From an uncultured Collinsella sp. (lineage in GTDB: Bacteria; Actinomycetota; Coriobacteriia; Coriobacteriales; Coriobacteriaceae): a DNA stretch of 64,000 nt. A program made the translations under genes and the position numbers. The number at the start of each line of letters is the position of its first letter. Within the stretch, counting starts at the first letter, position 1. Under the pieces are notes generated by a model, which worked only from the letters and a program-made list of their open reading frames with translations, searched no databases and had not been told where the DNA came from. Below, one piece after another: positions 7,894-15,867 of this stretch. The stretch lies in contig CAUHHV010000001.1 of assembly GCA_959606065.1 (NCBI GenBank), forward strand, positions 62,001 through 126,000, written 5' to 3'.

Positions 7894-9029
7894 TCTATCT
7901 GGATAACGCGGCGACGACCATGCACAAGCCGCAAGCGGTTATCGATGCCGTGACGCAGGCGATGTGCTCGCTCGGCAATGCCGGGCGCGGCGCCACGTCG
8001 GGTGCCCTCGATGCGGCGCGTACCATCCACGGCTGCCGCGCCAAGCTTGCGCGCTTGCTGGGCTGTCCGCGTGCTGACCATGTGTGCTTTACGCCCAACT
8101 CCACCGCGGCGCTCAACACCGTTATCAATGGCGTGGTGCGCCCCGGCGACCGTGTGGTCACGACGGTGCTCGAGCACAACTCCGTGCTGCGTCCGCTCAA
8201 CCGTCTGGCGGCAGAGCGGGGCGTGACCGTTGAGCATGCGGGCTGCGACGTGAACGGCGTGCTCGACTACGACGAGCTCGAGCGGCTGGTCACGCTGGGT
8301 ACGCGTGCCGTGGTGGTGACACACGCCTCCAATGTGACCGGCAACGCGGTCGACATCGCGCACGTGGCGGCCATGGCCCACGCTGCCGGCGCGCTTGCGA
8401 TCGTCGACGCCTCACAGTCTGCCGGCACGGTGCATATCGATATGCAGGCCATGGGTCTCGACATTGTGTGCTTTACCGGCCACAAGGGGCTCATGGGTCC
8501 GCAGGGGACCGGCGGCCTGGCCGTGGCTGAGGGCATCGATGTGGCTCCGTGGGCTATGGGTGGCACGGGCGTGCACAGCTTCGATGCGCTGCAGCCGCGG
8601 GAGTGGCCCACGCGCCTCGAGGCGGGCACGCTCAACGGCCACGGTATCGCCGGTCTTTCTGCCGGTCTCGACTTTATCGAGGTCCAGGGCGGGGTGGAGG
8701 CGATTGCGACTCACGAACGTGTGCTGGCCGAGCGCTTCCTCGCTGGCGTTCGCGAAATTCCTGGCATTGCGCTCTACGGTGCGTTTGACCAGCCGACGCG
8801 CTCGGCGATCGTCTCACTCAACGTGGGTGATATCGATTCGGCTGAGATTTCGGACGCGCTCATGCAAGGGTGGGGGATTGCGACGCGCCCCGGTGCTCAT
8901 TGCGCTCCGCTCATGCACCGCGCGTTAGGTACCGAGCGCCAGGGTGTCGTCCGCTTCTCGTTTGGGTATTTCAACACGACCGAAGAAGTCGATATCGCGA
9001 TTGACGCTTTGCGCGATTTAGCCTGCTAA
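7890..9029 (+). CDS. Cysteine desulfurase / selenocysteine-lyase-like class V aminotransferase
   Basis: This PLP enzyme of the NifS/CsdA fold most resembles the subfamily that co-occurs with selD and yedF, and may release selenium or sulfur from Sec or Cys. The 379-residue product opens with IYLDNAATTMHKP, the standard start of the family. VTHASNVTGN and VDASQSAGTVHID carry the PLP-binding Asp and Gln region, and CFTGHKGLMGPQGTG contains the Schiff-base Lys. RPGAHCAPLMHRALGT provides the catalytic Cys loop. The ATG at 7890 overlaps the DUF3343 stop and has GGGAGG 7 bases upstream. It ends the selenium operon. The true substrate is unproven. Confidence 0.9.
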   Translation: MIYLDNAATTMHKPQAVIDAVTQAMCSLGNAGRGATSGALDAARTIHGCRAKLARLLGCPRADHVCFTPNSTAALNTVINGVVRPGDRVVTTVLEHNSVLRPLNRLAAERGVTVEHAGCDVNGVLDYDELERLVTLGTRAVVVTHASNVTGNAVDIAHVAAMAHAAGALAIVDASQSAGTVHIDMQAMGLDIVCFTGHKGLMGPQGTGGLAVAEGIDVAPWAMGGTGVHSFDALQPREWPTRLEAGTLNGHGIAGLSAGLDFIEVQGGVEAIATHERVLAERFLAGVREIPGIALYGAFDQPTRSAIVSLNVGDIDSAEISDALMQGWGIATRPGAHCAPLMHRALGTERQGVVRFSFGYFNTTEEVDIAIDALRDLAC

Positions 9030-9096
9030 AGCGTATATACTTGCGGGACGGGTCTTTTGCCCGTTTCGTTTTAGTTTCGACCCGAAAGGTGTGCCC

Positions 9097-10455
9097 ATGG
9101 CTTCATCCGCCCCGCGCGGCTTGCGCTCCGACCATGTCGTCACGGTCGGCATCGCCCTGTTCTCGATGCTCTTTGGCGCCGGCAACCTCATTATTCCGCC
9201 GCTGCTGGCGCTGCAGGCAGGTTCTGCCACGCCGGTCGCCATGCTCGGCTTTCTGATCGCTGCCATCGGCCTGCCCGTCATGGGCTTTATCGCCGTGGCG
9301 CTTGCCGGAACGGCGCGCGAGCTTGCCGGCCGCGTGCACCCCAAGTTTGGCGAGTTCTTTGTCGCGGCGGTGTATCTGGCCATCGGCCCGTGCCTGGCCA
9401 TTCCGCGCACAAGTTCCACGGCCTTCGAGATGCTGGTTCCGCTACTGCCCGAGGATGTCTCGCTCGGCACGGCGCGCCTGGTGTTTGCCGTTGGTTTCTT
9501 TGTCGTCGCGTTTGCGCTCACGCTGCGCCCGGGCGTTATCACGCGCGTGCTCGGCCGCATTACGGGCCCCGCGCTCATCGCCCTTATCGTATTGGTCGTG
9601 GGCGCCGCCGTGGTCTCGCCGCTGGGTTCCGCTGCCGCGCCGCAGGCTCCCTATGATGACGGCGCCGCCGTGCAAGGCTTTTTGACCGGCTACCAGACCA
9701 TGGACCTGCTCGCGTCGCTCGCCTTTGGCATCATTATCGCCGAGACCATCCACGAGCTGGGCGTTACCGATGACAAGCGCGTGGCCTTCGAGATCTCGCG
9801 CTCCGGCGTGATCGCCGGTGTGCTCATGGCCATCATCTACTGCGGCCTGGCGCTTGCCGGCGCACAGCTCAGCACTGTGATGCCCGACGCCACCAACGGA
9901 GCCGCCATCCTCGCCCGTTCGGCCTCCATGCACTTTGGCCTTGCCGGCACGGTCGTGGTCTTTGCGATCTTCTTCCTCGCCTGCATGAATGTGTGCATCG
10001 GCCTCATCAGCTGCTGCTCGCGTTACTTCTGCGAGACGTACGTGGTTGAAGGGGGAGCGGAGGCCTCCGAGGAGGCCATGCGCCGCCCCTTCGCGATCCT
10101 CGCCTTTGTGTTCGCGGCGTTTTCGTGCGTGCTTTCCAACGTTGGCCTCGACGTGATCCTTATGTTCTCGGTGCCCATGCTCAACGCCTTGTATCCCGTT
10201 GCCATCGTACTGGTACTGATGGGCCTGGTGCACGGCTTTTGCGACGCTCATCCGCAGGTGTGGGTGTGGGTCGGCGGCGTGGTTGCTGTGCAGAGTGTGA
10301 TCACCTCGGTCCGCGATGCGTTCTTTGCGGGCGCGTGGCTGCCGTTCGATGCACTGCCTCTGGCGGATATCGGTGCCGCGTGGGCGCCGGTTGCCGTGGT
10401 TGCCTTTGCGATCGGCCTGCTCCATAGTCGTTTTGTTGCTCATTCGAGGAGCTAA
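9097..10455 (+). CDS. brnQ: Branched-chain amino acid transporter BrnQ (LIVCS family)
   Basis: This is a sodium- or proton-coupled importer of leucine, isoleucine and valine in the cytoplasmic membrane. The 452-residue protein has about twelve hydrophobic helices. It starts with the LIVCS signature (VGIALFSMLFGAGNLIIPP), continues with CLAIPRTSSTAFE and has a later GYQTMDLLASLAFG motif, all typical of BrnQ. The ATG at 9097 follows GAAAGGTG; the GTG at 9091 is a weaker alternative. It lies 67 bases after the desulfurase gene and shows no obvious functional tie to selenium metabolism. A good sigma-70 promoter for the following tRNA pair begins just after its stop. Confidence 0.92.
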   Translation: MASSAPRGLRSDHVVTVGIALFSMLFGAGNLIIPPLLALQAGSATPVAMLGFLIAAIGLPVMGFIAVALAGTARELAGRVHPKFGEFFVAAVYLAIGPCLAIPRTSSTAFEMLVPLLPEDVSLGTARLVFAVGFFVVAFALTLRPGVITRVLGRITGPALIALIVLVVGAAVVSPLGSAAAPQAPYDDGAAVQGFLTGYQTMDLLASLAFGIIIAETIHELGVTDDKRVAFEISRSGVIAGVLMAIIYCGLALAGAQLSTVMPDATNGAAILARSASMHFGLAGTVVVFAIFFLACMNVCIGLISCCSRYFCETYVVEGGAEASEEAMRRPFAILAFVFAAFSCVLSNVGLDVILMFSVPMLNALYPVAIVLVLMGLVHGFCDAHPQVWVWVGGVVAVQSVITSVRDAFFAGAWLPFDALPLADIGAAWAPVAVVAFAIGLLHSRFVAHSRS

Positions 10456-10466
10456 GGCATCAATGC

Positions 10467-10495
10467 TTGCACAGGCGGGGAGTCTCACCTATAAT
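10467..10495 (+). promoter_or_regulatory. Promoter of the tRNA-Pro/tRNA-Gly unit
   Basis: TTGCAC at 10467-10472 and TATAAT at 10490-10495 are separated by 17 bases, a near-consensus housekeeping promoter. Transcription would start about 45 bases before tRNA-Pro. Confidence 0.8.
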
Positions 10496-10546
10496 TTCCT
10501 TCGCTTTGGGACACGCAAGGTTTAGACCTTAGCTGCTCAACACCTT

Positions 10547-10623
10547 CGGGACGTGGCGCAGTTTGGTAGCGCGCCTGCTTTGGGAGCAGGATGTCGCAGG
10601 TTCAAATCCTGTCGTCCCGACCA
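10547..10623 (+). tRNA. tRNA-Pro (anticodon TGG)
   Basis: The 77-base cloverleaf starts CGGGACG and ends CGTCCCG plus A and an encoded CCA. The anticodon loop CTTTGGGAG presents TGG between the CCTGCTT and AGCAGG stem strands. The T arm is GCAGGTTCAAATCCTG. It is followed 6 bases later by tRNA-Gly in the same transcript. Confidence 0.95.
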
Positions 10624-10629
10624 TATCTT

Positions 10630-10703
10630 GCGGGCGTAGTTCAATGGTAGAACCCCAGCCTTCCAAGCTGATGACGCGGGTTCGATTCCCGTCGCCCGCT
10701 CCA
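10630..10703 (+). tRNA. tRNA-Gly (anticodon TCC)
   Basis: The 74-base cloverleaf starts GCGGGCG and ends CGCCCGC plus T and CCA. The anticodon loop CTTCCAA gives TCC between CAGC and GCTG, and the T arm is GCGGGTTCGATTCCCGT. Its last 18 bases plus the next T recur exactly 200 bases downstream. Confidence 0.95.
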
Positions 10704-10714
10704 TAAGATTGGCT

Positions 10715-10752
10715 AACGGCTTTGACCCCTTTTGGGACCAAAGCCGTTTTCG
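10715..10752 (+). terminator. Terminator of the tRNA-Pro/tRNA-Gly unit
   Basis: AACGGCTTTG at 10715-10724 pairs perfectly with CAAAGCCGTT at 10739-10748, followed by TT and C. The T tract is short but the stem is strong. Confidence 0.65.
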
Positions 10753-10760
10753 TAGGCGTG

Positions 10761-10904
10761 CCGGGTGACGGGGATCGAACCCGCCAGGGTGCGAAGCTGA
10801 GAAAATGCGTGAGCATTTTCCAGTGCAGCACGCAAGGGCCGAAGGCCCGCAGCGAAACAAGGATTTGTGAAGCAAATCCTTGGACTTCCCGTCGCCCGCT
10901 CCAT
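10761..10904. repeat. tRNA-Gly-derived debris: inverted T-arm copy plus 19-bp direct copy of the tRNA 3' end
   Basis: Bases 10761-10784, read on the minus strand, are an imperfect copy of the T arm and acceptor half of the adjacent tRNA-Gly (GCGGGTTCGATCCCCGTCAC). Bases 10886-10904 repeat the exact 19 bases of the tRNA-Gly 3' end at 10686-10704. Three compact hairpins lie between: GAAAATGC/GCATTTTC near 10801-10820, GGGCC/GGCCC near 10836-10848, and AAGGATTTG/CAAATCCTT near 10859-10880. This is what repeated site-specific integration and loss at a tRNA 3' end can leave. No integrase gene is present here. Confidence 0.6.
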
Positions 10905-11019
10905 GTAATTTGCAGGTCAGAGGTACGTTTACTTCTGACCTGTTTTGTTTTTGACCATCCGTCGCGGGACACATTCATTGGCAATGCCGGTCCCAAGTCG
11001 TAAGAAAGAAGTGGTTGCT

Positions 11020-11856
11020 ATGGCACAGAGCAAGGCAGACTATCCCACCTCCGATTGCCTGGCGCCCGCCGCAATCGAGGCCAAGACCGAGGCCGCCGGC
11101 GTTACCAAGGCCAACCTGCCGGTCTCGAAGGCCTTTTTGCTCGCCATGTTCGCCGGCGCGTTCATCGCCTTCGGAGGCCTGTTCTTCACGGTCTTTCTGA
11201 GCGATGCGACCCTCGGCTGGGGCGCTCAGCGCTTTGTGGGCGGCCTTGCTTTTTGCCTGGGGCTGGTGCTCGTGCTCATTTGCGGCGCGGAGCTGTTTAC
11301 CGGTAACTCGCTGATGGTGTGCGCGCTTAAGAGCAAAAAGATCACGCTCATCCAGATACTCAAGGCCTGGGCCGTTGTGTGGGTCGGCAACTTTGTCGGC
11401 GCCCTGTTCGTTGTCTTTTTGATTTACATGGCGGCTATTTACAAGCTCAACGGCGAGGCCGTCGCCAACACCATGGTGAGTGTCGCCGCCGGTAAGGTTA
11501 CGATCGATGCCGTCACCATCTTCTTCCGCGGCATCCTGTGCAACATCTTTGTGTGCCTGGCCGTATGGATCGGTACCGCCGGCAAGTCCGTGGTCGACAA
11601 GGTCGTGGGCATTCTGCTGCCTATTGCCGCCTTTGTGGTCTGCGGTTTTGAGCACTGCGTCGCTAACATGTACTTTTTGCCCATGGGCATTTTGATGCAC
11701 TCCTGCGGCTATGGAGCCGATGTTGCCGGCGCCGCCGCTCTTAACGCGGCGGGTCTGGCGCTCAACCTTTCGGTCTCCACGCTGGGCAATATCGTGGGCG
11801 GCGCCCTGATCGTGGCGCTGGGTTACTGGTTTATCTACGCCAACAAGGAGGCCTAA
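11020..11856 (+). CDS. Formate/nitrite transporter family channel
   Basis: This is a FocA/NirC-type pentameric channel for small anions such as formate or nitrite. The 278-residue product has six hydrophobic helices; LLAMFAGAFIAFGGLFF is helix 1, and GAELFTGNSLMV in the second part is the FNT signature. FEHCVANMYFLPMGI matches the second conserved FNT loop region. The ATG at 11020 follows AAGAAAGAAG. It sits just before selA-selB. Formate transport would fit a selenoprotein formate dehydrogenase elsewhere in the genome, but that is inference, and the substrate cannot be assigned from sequence alone. Confidence 0.88.
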   Translation: MAQSKADYPTSDCLAPAAIEAKTEAAGVTKANLPVSKAFLLAMFAGAFIAFGGLFFTVFLSDATLGWGAQRFVGGLAFCLGLVLVLICGAELFTGNSLMVCALKSKKITLIQILKAWAVVWVGNFVGALFVVFLIYMAAIYKLNGEAVANTMVSVAAGKVTIDAVTIFFRGILCNIFVCLAVWIGTAGKSVVDKVVGILLPIAAFVVCGFEHCVANMYFLPMGILMHSCGYGADVAGAAALNAAGLALNLSVSTLGNIVGGALIVALGYWFIYANKEA

Positions 11857-11878
11857 AGGCCCCAGGCCATAACCGACC

Positions 11879-11964
11879 AAAGAGGGACAGGTTTATTTTG
11901 GCAGGTTTTGAACGAGGCGCTGCGCCGTCTTGCCACGAGCTGCCATAATGGACCTGTCCCTTTT
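11879..11964. repeat. Nested palindrome with GGGACAGGT arms
   Basis: AAAGAGGGACAGGT at 11879-11892 pairs with ACCTGTCCCTTTT at 11952-11964 (one mismatch). Inside are further complementary segments, including a GGCGCTGCGCC dyad. It belongs to the same dispersed family as the elements at 5616, 15618 and 29823. Confidence 0.6.
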
Positions 11965-12041
11965 GCGTACGCGTCGCCATTGTTTGGCAAATGACGACCA
12001 TGGGGGACCTGCTTTTTATTGAATATGTCGAAAGGCTTTCC

Positions 12042-13499
12042 ATGAGCGACTGCGAATCCATGCCCGCCGAGGTGCGCGACCGCCTGCGCTCCATTCCCGC
12101 TGTCCACGAGCTGCTGTCCGAGTGGCCGGTCATGAAGGCTGCCGGCGATGCGGGCGACACGATCGTGCGCGAGGCGATCGATACCGAGCTCGATGCCGAG
12201 CGCGCGGCGATTCGCTCCGGCTCCCCCGCAAGGAACAAACGTGAGCTTGCCTTAGCTATCGAGCGGCGGTGCCACCGCCTGTCGCTACCGACCCTGCGCC
12301 CCGCCGTCAACGCGACGGGCGTTGTGATTCACACCAATCTGGGCCGTGCTCCGCTCGCCCCCGCAGCGGTGCAGGCGGTGACCGACGTCGCCCGCAGCTA
12401 CAGCACGCTCGAGTATGACGTCGCGACCTGTGCTCGCGGGGGCCGCAAGGAACATGCCGCGCGCCTGCTGCGCATGCTCACGGGGGCGCAGGACGCTTTG
12501 GTTGTCAACAATAACGCCGCGGCGGTGCTGCTGGTGCTTACCGCGCACGCGGCTGGCAAAGAGGTCATCGTGAGCCGCGGCGAGCTTGTCGAGGTGGGCG
12601 GAAGCTTCCGCATCCCCGACATCATGGCAGCCTCGGGTGCCAAGCTCGTCGAGGTGGGCTCTACCAACCGCACGCATCTGGATGATTACCGAAGCGCCAT
12701 TACGCCCAACACGGCGATGATCCTGAAAGTTCATCCTTCAAACTACCGTATCGAGGGCTTTCACGAGGAGGTTTCGGCGGCGGAGCTTTCTGCGCTGGCG
12801 CATGAACACGGCCTTTTGCTTTACGAGGACCAAGGCTCGGGCGCTTTGCTTGCAGACGGGGTGCTCGCCGATGCGGGGGAGAGGCCCACGTCCGTGTCTC
12901 TTGGCGCCGGCGTTGACGTCGTCTCGTGCTCGGGCGACAAACTGCTCGGTGCTTCGCAGGCGGGCATCATCCTCGGTAGCGCCCAGGCAATCGCCGCCTG
13001 CGCCTCTCATCCGCTTATGCGCGCGCTTCGCCCCGGCAAGCTCACGCTCGCGGCGCTCGAGGCCACCCTGCGCCTGTATGTGGCCGGCTCCGATACGGCG
13101 CATCGGGAGATCCCGGTGCTCAACATGCTTTCCGGTGCGCCGGCTCCGCTCGAGCGTCAGGCAAAGCGCCTGCATGACCGCATGCTGCGCAAGCTTCGCG
13201 AGGCCCAGTGCGAGGACGCGGTGGAGCTGCAGGTTGTCGAGGGAGCCTCTGCCCCGGGCGGCGGGTCGCTGCCGACCGTCGAGCTTCCGACGTTTTGCGT
13301 TGCCGTTTGCCCCGTCGATGGGCGCCTATCTGCCGATGGCCTGAAGCGCGCCATGGTTCAGGAACCCGACACGCCGGTCGTCACGCGCGTGCGGCACGAA
13401 CAGGTGCTGTTTGACGTCCGCACGCTTTTGCACGATACCGATCTTGATCTGTGCGCGTCTGCGTTGGCCGATGCCGTGCGGGCGGGTTTGCATCGATGA
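12042..13499 (+). CDS. selA: L-seryl-tRNA(Sec) selenium transferase SelA
   Basis: SelA is the PLP enzyme that converts Ser-tRNA(Sec) to Sec-tRNA(Sec) with selenophosphate. The 485-residue product has the usual bacterial SelA length. Motifs visible are NATGVVIHTNLGRAPLA (family signature near residue 95), VNNNAAAVLL, EDQGSGAL, and CSGDKLLGASQAGII with the PLP-binding Lys. The ATG at 12042 is chosen because GAAAGG precedes it; the longer in-frame start at 11991 has no ribosome site. Its TGA overlaps the selB ATG, so the two are translationally coupled. tRNA-Sec follows selB. Confidence 0.95.
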   Translation: MSDCESMPAEVRDRLRSIPAVHELLSEWPVMKAAGDAGDTIVREAIDTELDAERAAIRSGSPARNKRELALAIERRCHRLSLPTLRPAVNATGVVIHTNLGRAPLAPAAVQAVTDVARSYSTLEYDVATCARGGRKEHAARLLRMLTGAQDALVVNNNAAAVLLVLTAHAAGKEVIVSRGELVEVGGSFRIPDIMAASGAKLVEVGSTNRTHLDDYRSAITPNTAMILKVHPSNYRIEGFHEEVSAAELSALAHEHGLLLYEDQGSGALLADGVLADAGERPTSVSLGAGVDVVSCSGDKLLGASQAGIILGSAQAIAACASHPLMRALRPGKLTLAALEATLRLYVAGSDTAHREIPVLNMLSGAPAPLERQAKRLHDRMLRKLREAQCEDAVELQVVEGASAPGGGSLPTVELPTFCVAVCPVDGRLSADGLKRAMVQEPDTPVVTRVRHEQVLFDVRTLLHDTDLDLCASALADAVRAGLHR

Positions 13500-15466
13500 G
13501 TGCGTGCGAGCTTGTCGAATGTCCCGTTGTCGTTGGAACGGCGGGCCATGTCGATCACGGCAAGTCGGCGCTCATCGAAGTGCTGACCGGCAAAAACCCC
13601 GACCGTCTGGAGGTCGAACGGCGCCGCGGCATGACCACGGAGCTCGGCTTTGGCGAGCTGGCGCTGCCGAGCGGCAAGCTTGTCGGCTTGGTCGACGTGC
13701 CCGGGCATGCGCACTATCTGCGCGCGATGGTGCAGGGCGCCACGGGCATCGACGTGGCCGTGCTGGTGGTTTCGGCCGTGGAGGGTGTGATGCCGCAGAC
13801 CCGCGAGCACGTGCGCGTGCTGGAGCTGTTGGGTGTGACGCATATGGTGGTGGCGCTGACTATGTGCGACCTGGCCGACGACGAGACGGCGGAGCTCGCC
13901 GAGCTCGACGTCGAGGCATTTCTTCAGGGGACCGTGTTTGCGGGGGTATCGGTCGTGCCGGTGTCCTCCAAGACGGGTGAGGGCCTGGGCGAGCTGCTCG
14001 CGGTGCTCGATGACGCGGTTTGCTCGTGCCTGTCGGAGCGCCTAGAGGCGACCGCGGGCTCGGGCGATACGCCCCGTCTCCCTATCGACCGCTGCTTTAG
14101 TATCCGCGGCACCGGAACCGTCGTGACGGGCACGCTGCACGACGGGCCTGTATCGGTTGGCGACGAGCTTGTCGCACTGCCGTCGCGAACGCACTGTCGC
14201 GTGCGTGGCATGCAAGTTCACGGGGATACCCAGCGCGCGGTTCCGGGTCAGCGTGTCGCCCTGAACCTGGTGGGTGATGGCGTGGCGCACCTCAAGCGCG
14301 GCGAGATGCTCGGCGTCGAGGGTTGCGTGGGGCAGACGCTGCGCTTTTTGATGCGGCTGACATATGTGGGGCACGACGGCGCGCGATCCGGCGTTCTTGC
14401 CTCGGGCACGCGCGTGCACGTGATGGCGGGCACGGCCGAGGTGCTCGGTCGCATTATGCTTTTGGACGACGAGCCGCCCCTCGCGGTCGGCGAGACGCGT
14501 GTGGTGCAGGTGCGCTTGGAGCGGCCGTTGCCGTTGCGCGCCGGCGATCATTCCGTCATCCTGTCGCACTCTCCGATTTCGCTACTTGGCGGCGGTCGCG
14601 TTCTTCTTTCGCGGTGCCGCCGCTCGCGTGACCTCTCCGCGGGCGAGCGCGCGCTGCTCGGGGCCCTGGATGCCGGCGACCGCGCCGCTGCCGTTGCCGC
14701 ATGGTTGGGGCTGCAGCGCCTGCCCGTGCCCGCCGCGGCTGCAGCCCGTGCTCTCGATCTTTCGGGCGCCGAGGCGGCCGCGCTCCTGCACGGGGCGGTT
14801 TCCTTGGGCGACGCCGTGGCGCTTCATGTCGAGCGCTCGACCGAGGAGCTTTATGCCGTCCCCGCTGTGCTCGATGCCGCCCTCGCCGCGCTCTCCGACG
14901 CGCTGGCCGCTATGCACGGGGCCGCGCCCAAGCAGACGGGTTTCACACCGGGCGAGGTCGCGCATGCCGCCTGGCCGACAGCGGGCGAAGACGTAGCGTC
15001 CGCGCTCGTCCTCGAGGGCTGCGCGCGCGGCATCTGCGCCCAGGAGGCGTCCGAGGTGTTCGACCCGCACTCTGCTGTTGCGGCGATGCGCGTGGTGCGT
15101 GAGGCGAGCCGGCGCATCATGACCCTGTTGGACGAGGCGGGTCTCGATGCGCCGACGCTTTCCGAGGTGGGCGAGCGGCTGCAACTTGATCGCGACACCA
15201 TGACGCGTGCCCTGCGCGAGCTTTCGCTCAATCGCTCAATCGTTAAGATCGAACGTGACGTTGCCTTGTCTGCTGCCGCCGAGGTCCATGCGCGTGAGGT
15301 CGTCGCAGTGGCCATCGAGGCTGCGGGCGGCGCTGCCACCACGAGTGTGTTGCGCGAGGCCCTGGGCGTGTCGCGCAAACGAGCCATTAGCATCTTGGAG
15401 CACCTGGATGCGGTGCGCTTTACGACGCTCGACAAGGATGCTGGCGGCCTAAGATCGCTGCGCTAG
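13496..15466 (+). CDS. selB: Selenocysteine-specific elongation factor SelB
   Basis: SelB is a GTPase that brings Sec-tRNA(Sec) to the ribosome at UGA codons marked by a SECIS hairpin. The 656-residue product has an EF-Tu-like N-terminus: G1 GTAGHVDHGKS, G2 region RRRGMTTELGF, G3 DVPGHAHYL and G4-type LTMCD. Domains 2 and 3 follow to about residue 350. The C-terminal 300 residues hold the winged-helix repeats that bind SECIS RNA, for example the LQLDRDTMTRALREL and ALGVSRKRAISILEHL helices. The ATG at 13496 overlaps the selA stop by 4 bases. tRNA-Sec begins 42 bases after the stop. Confidence 0.95.
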   Translation: MSACELVECPVVVGTAGHVDHGKSALIEVLTGKNPDRLEVERRRGMTTELGFGELALPSGKLVGLVDVPGHAHYLRAMVQGATGIDVAVLVVSAVEGVMPQTREHVRVLELLGVTHMVVALTMCDLADDETAELAELDVEAFLQGTVFAGVSVVPVSSKTGEGLGELLAVLDDAVCSCLSERLEATAGSGDTPRLPIDRCFSIRGTGTVVTGTLHDGPVSVGDELVALPSRTHCRVRGMQVHGDTQRAVPGQRVALNLVGDGVAHLKRGEMLGVEGCVGQTLRFLMRLTYVGHDGARSGVLASGTRVHVMAGTAEVLGRIMLLDDEPPLAVGETRVVQVRLERPLPLRAGDHSVILSHSPISLLGGGRVLLSRCRRSRDLSAGERALLGALDAGDRAAAVAAWLGLQRLPVPAAAAARALDLSGAEAAALLHGAVSLGDAVALHVERSTEELYAVPAVLDAALAALSDALAAMHGAAPKQTGFTPGEVAHAAWPTAGEDVASALVLEGCARGICAQEASEVFDPHSAVAAMRVVREASRRIMTLLDEAGLDAPTLSEVGERLQLDRDTMTRALRELSLNRSIVKIERDVALSAAAEVHAREVVAVAIEAAGGAATTSVLREALGVSRKRAISILEHLDAVRFTTLDKDAGGLRSLR

Positions 15467-15507
15467 GGGTCGTCGTATTGCTAGTTTGGTAAAATACCGC
15501 CACGTTT

Positions 15508-15604
15508 GGGAGCGGATGGGCTCCGGTGGGCCCCGCGGTCCTCAAAACCGTTGCGAGGCGTGCAAAACGTCTTGGATGTGTTCGATTCACATACGTTCCC
15601 GCCA
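15508..15604 (+). tRNA. selC: tRNA-Sec (anticodon TCA)
   Basis: The 97-base transcript has the features peculiar to tRNA-Sec. It has an 8-position acceptor (GGGAGCGG with ACGTTCCC, last pair weak), a 6-bp D stem GGGCTC/GGGCCC with a 4-base loop, and an anticodon loop CCTCAAA giving TCA. A long variable arm (GAGGCGT/ACGTCTT) and a 5-bp T stem ATGTG/CACAT follow, ending in G plus an encoded CCA. A TAAAAT -10-like box lies at 15490. It completes selD, selA and selB in one neighbourhood. Confidence 0.93.
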
Positions 15605-15617
15605 ACGCATTTCGTCA

Positions 15618-15656
15618 AAACCACCACAAAGGTGCCTGTCCCCTTTGTGGTGGTTT
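15618..15656. repeat. Palindrome following tRNA-Sec, GGGACAG family
   Basis: AAACCACCACAAAGG at 15618-15632 pairs perfectly with CCTTTGTGGTGGTTT at 15642-15656 around TGCCTGTCC, which carries the family core in reverse orientation. It could terminate tRNA-Sec transcription but lacks a long T tract. Confidence 0.65.
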
Positions 15657-15867
15657 CGAAACGTGCGAGAAACAGCTTCGAAACACGCAACTTGCACGTC
15701 AGGCGCTCAAAAACGCATCTACCTGCATCGTAATCAAAATGAAACATCCGCCCGCGATCTTATGCGAAACTTTCCCGCAACAGTGCGATATTATCCATAC
15801 TCGATAAAGTTCGCGGCGCATAGGGTGCCGCGACCGACATTTTTCGTTTCCCATCATTGGAGGAAGC

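Noticed and set aside
10529..10996. Minus-strand frames containing GRQDLNLRHPAP-type text
   Set aside because: This is a well-known false protein produced by translating tRNA genes and their repeats.
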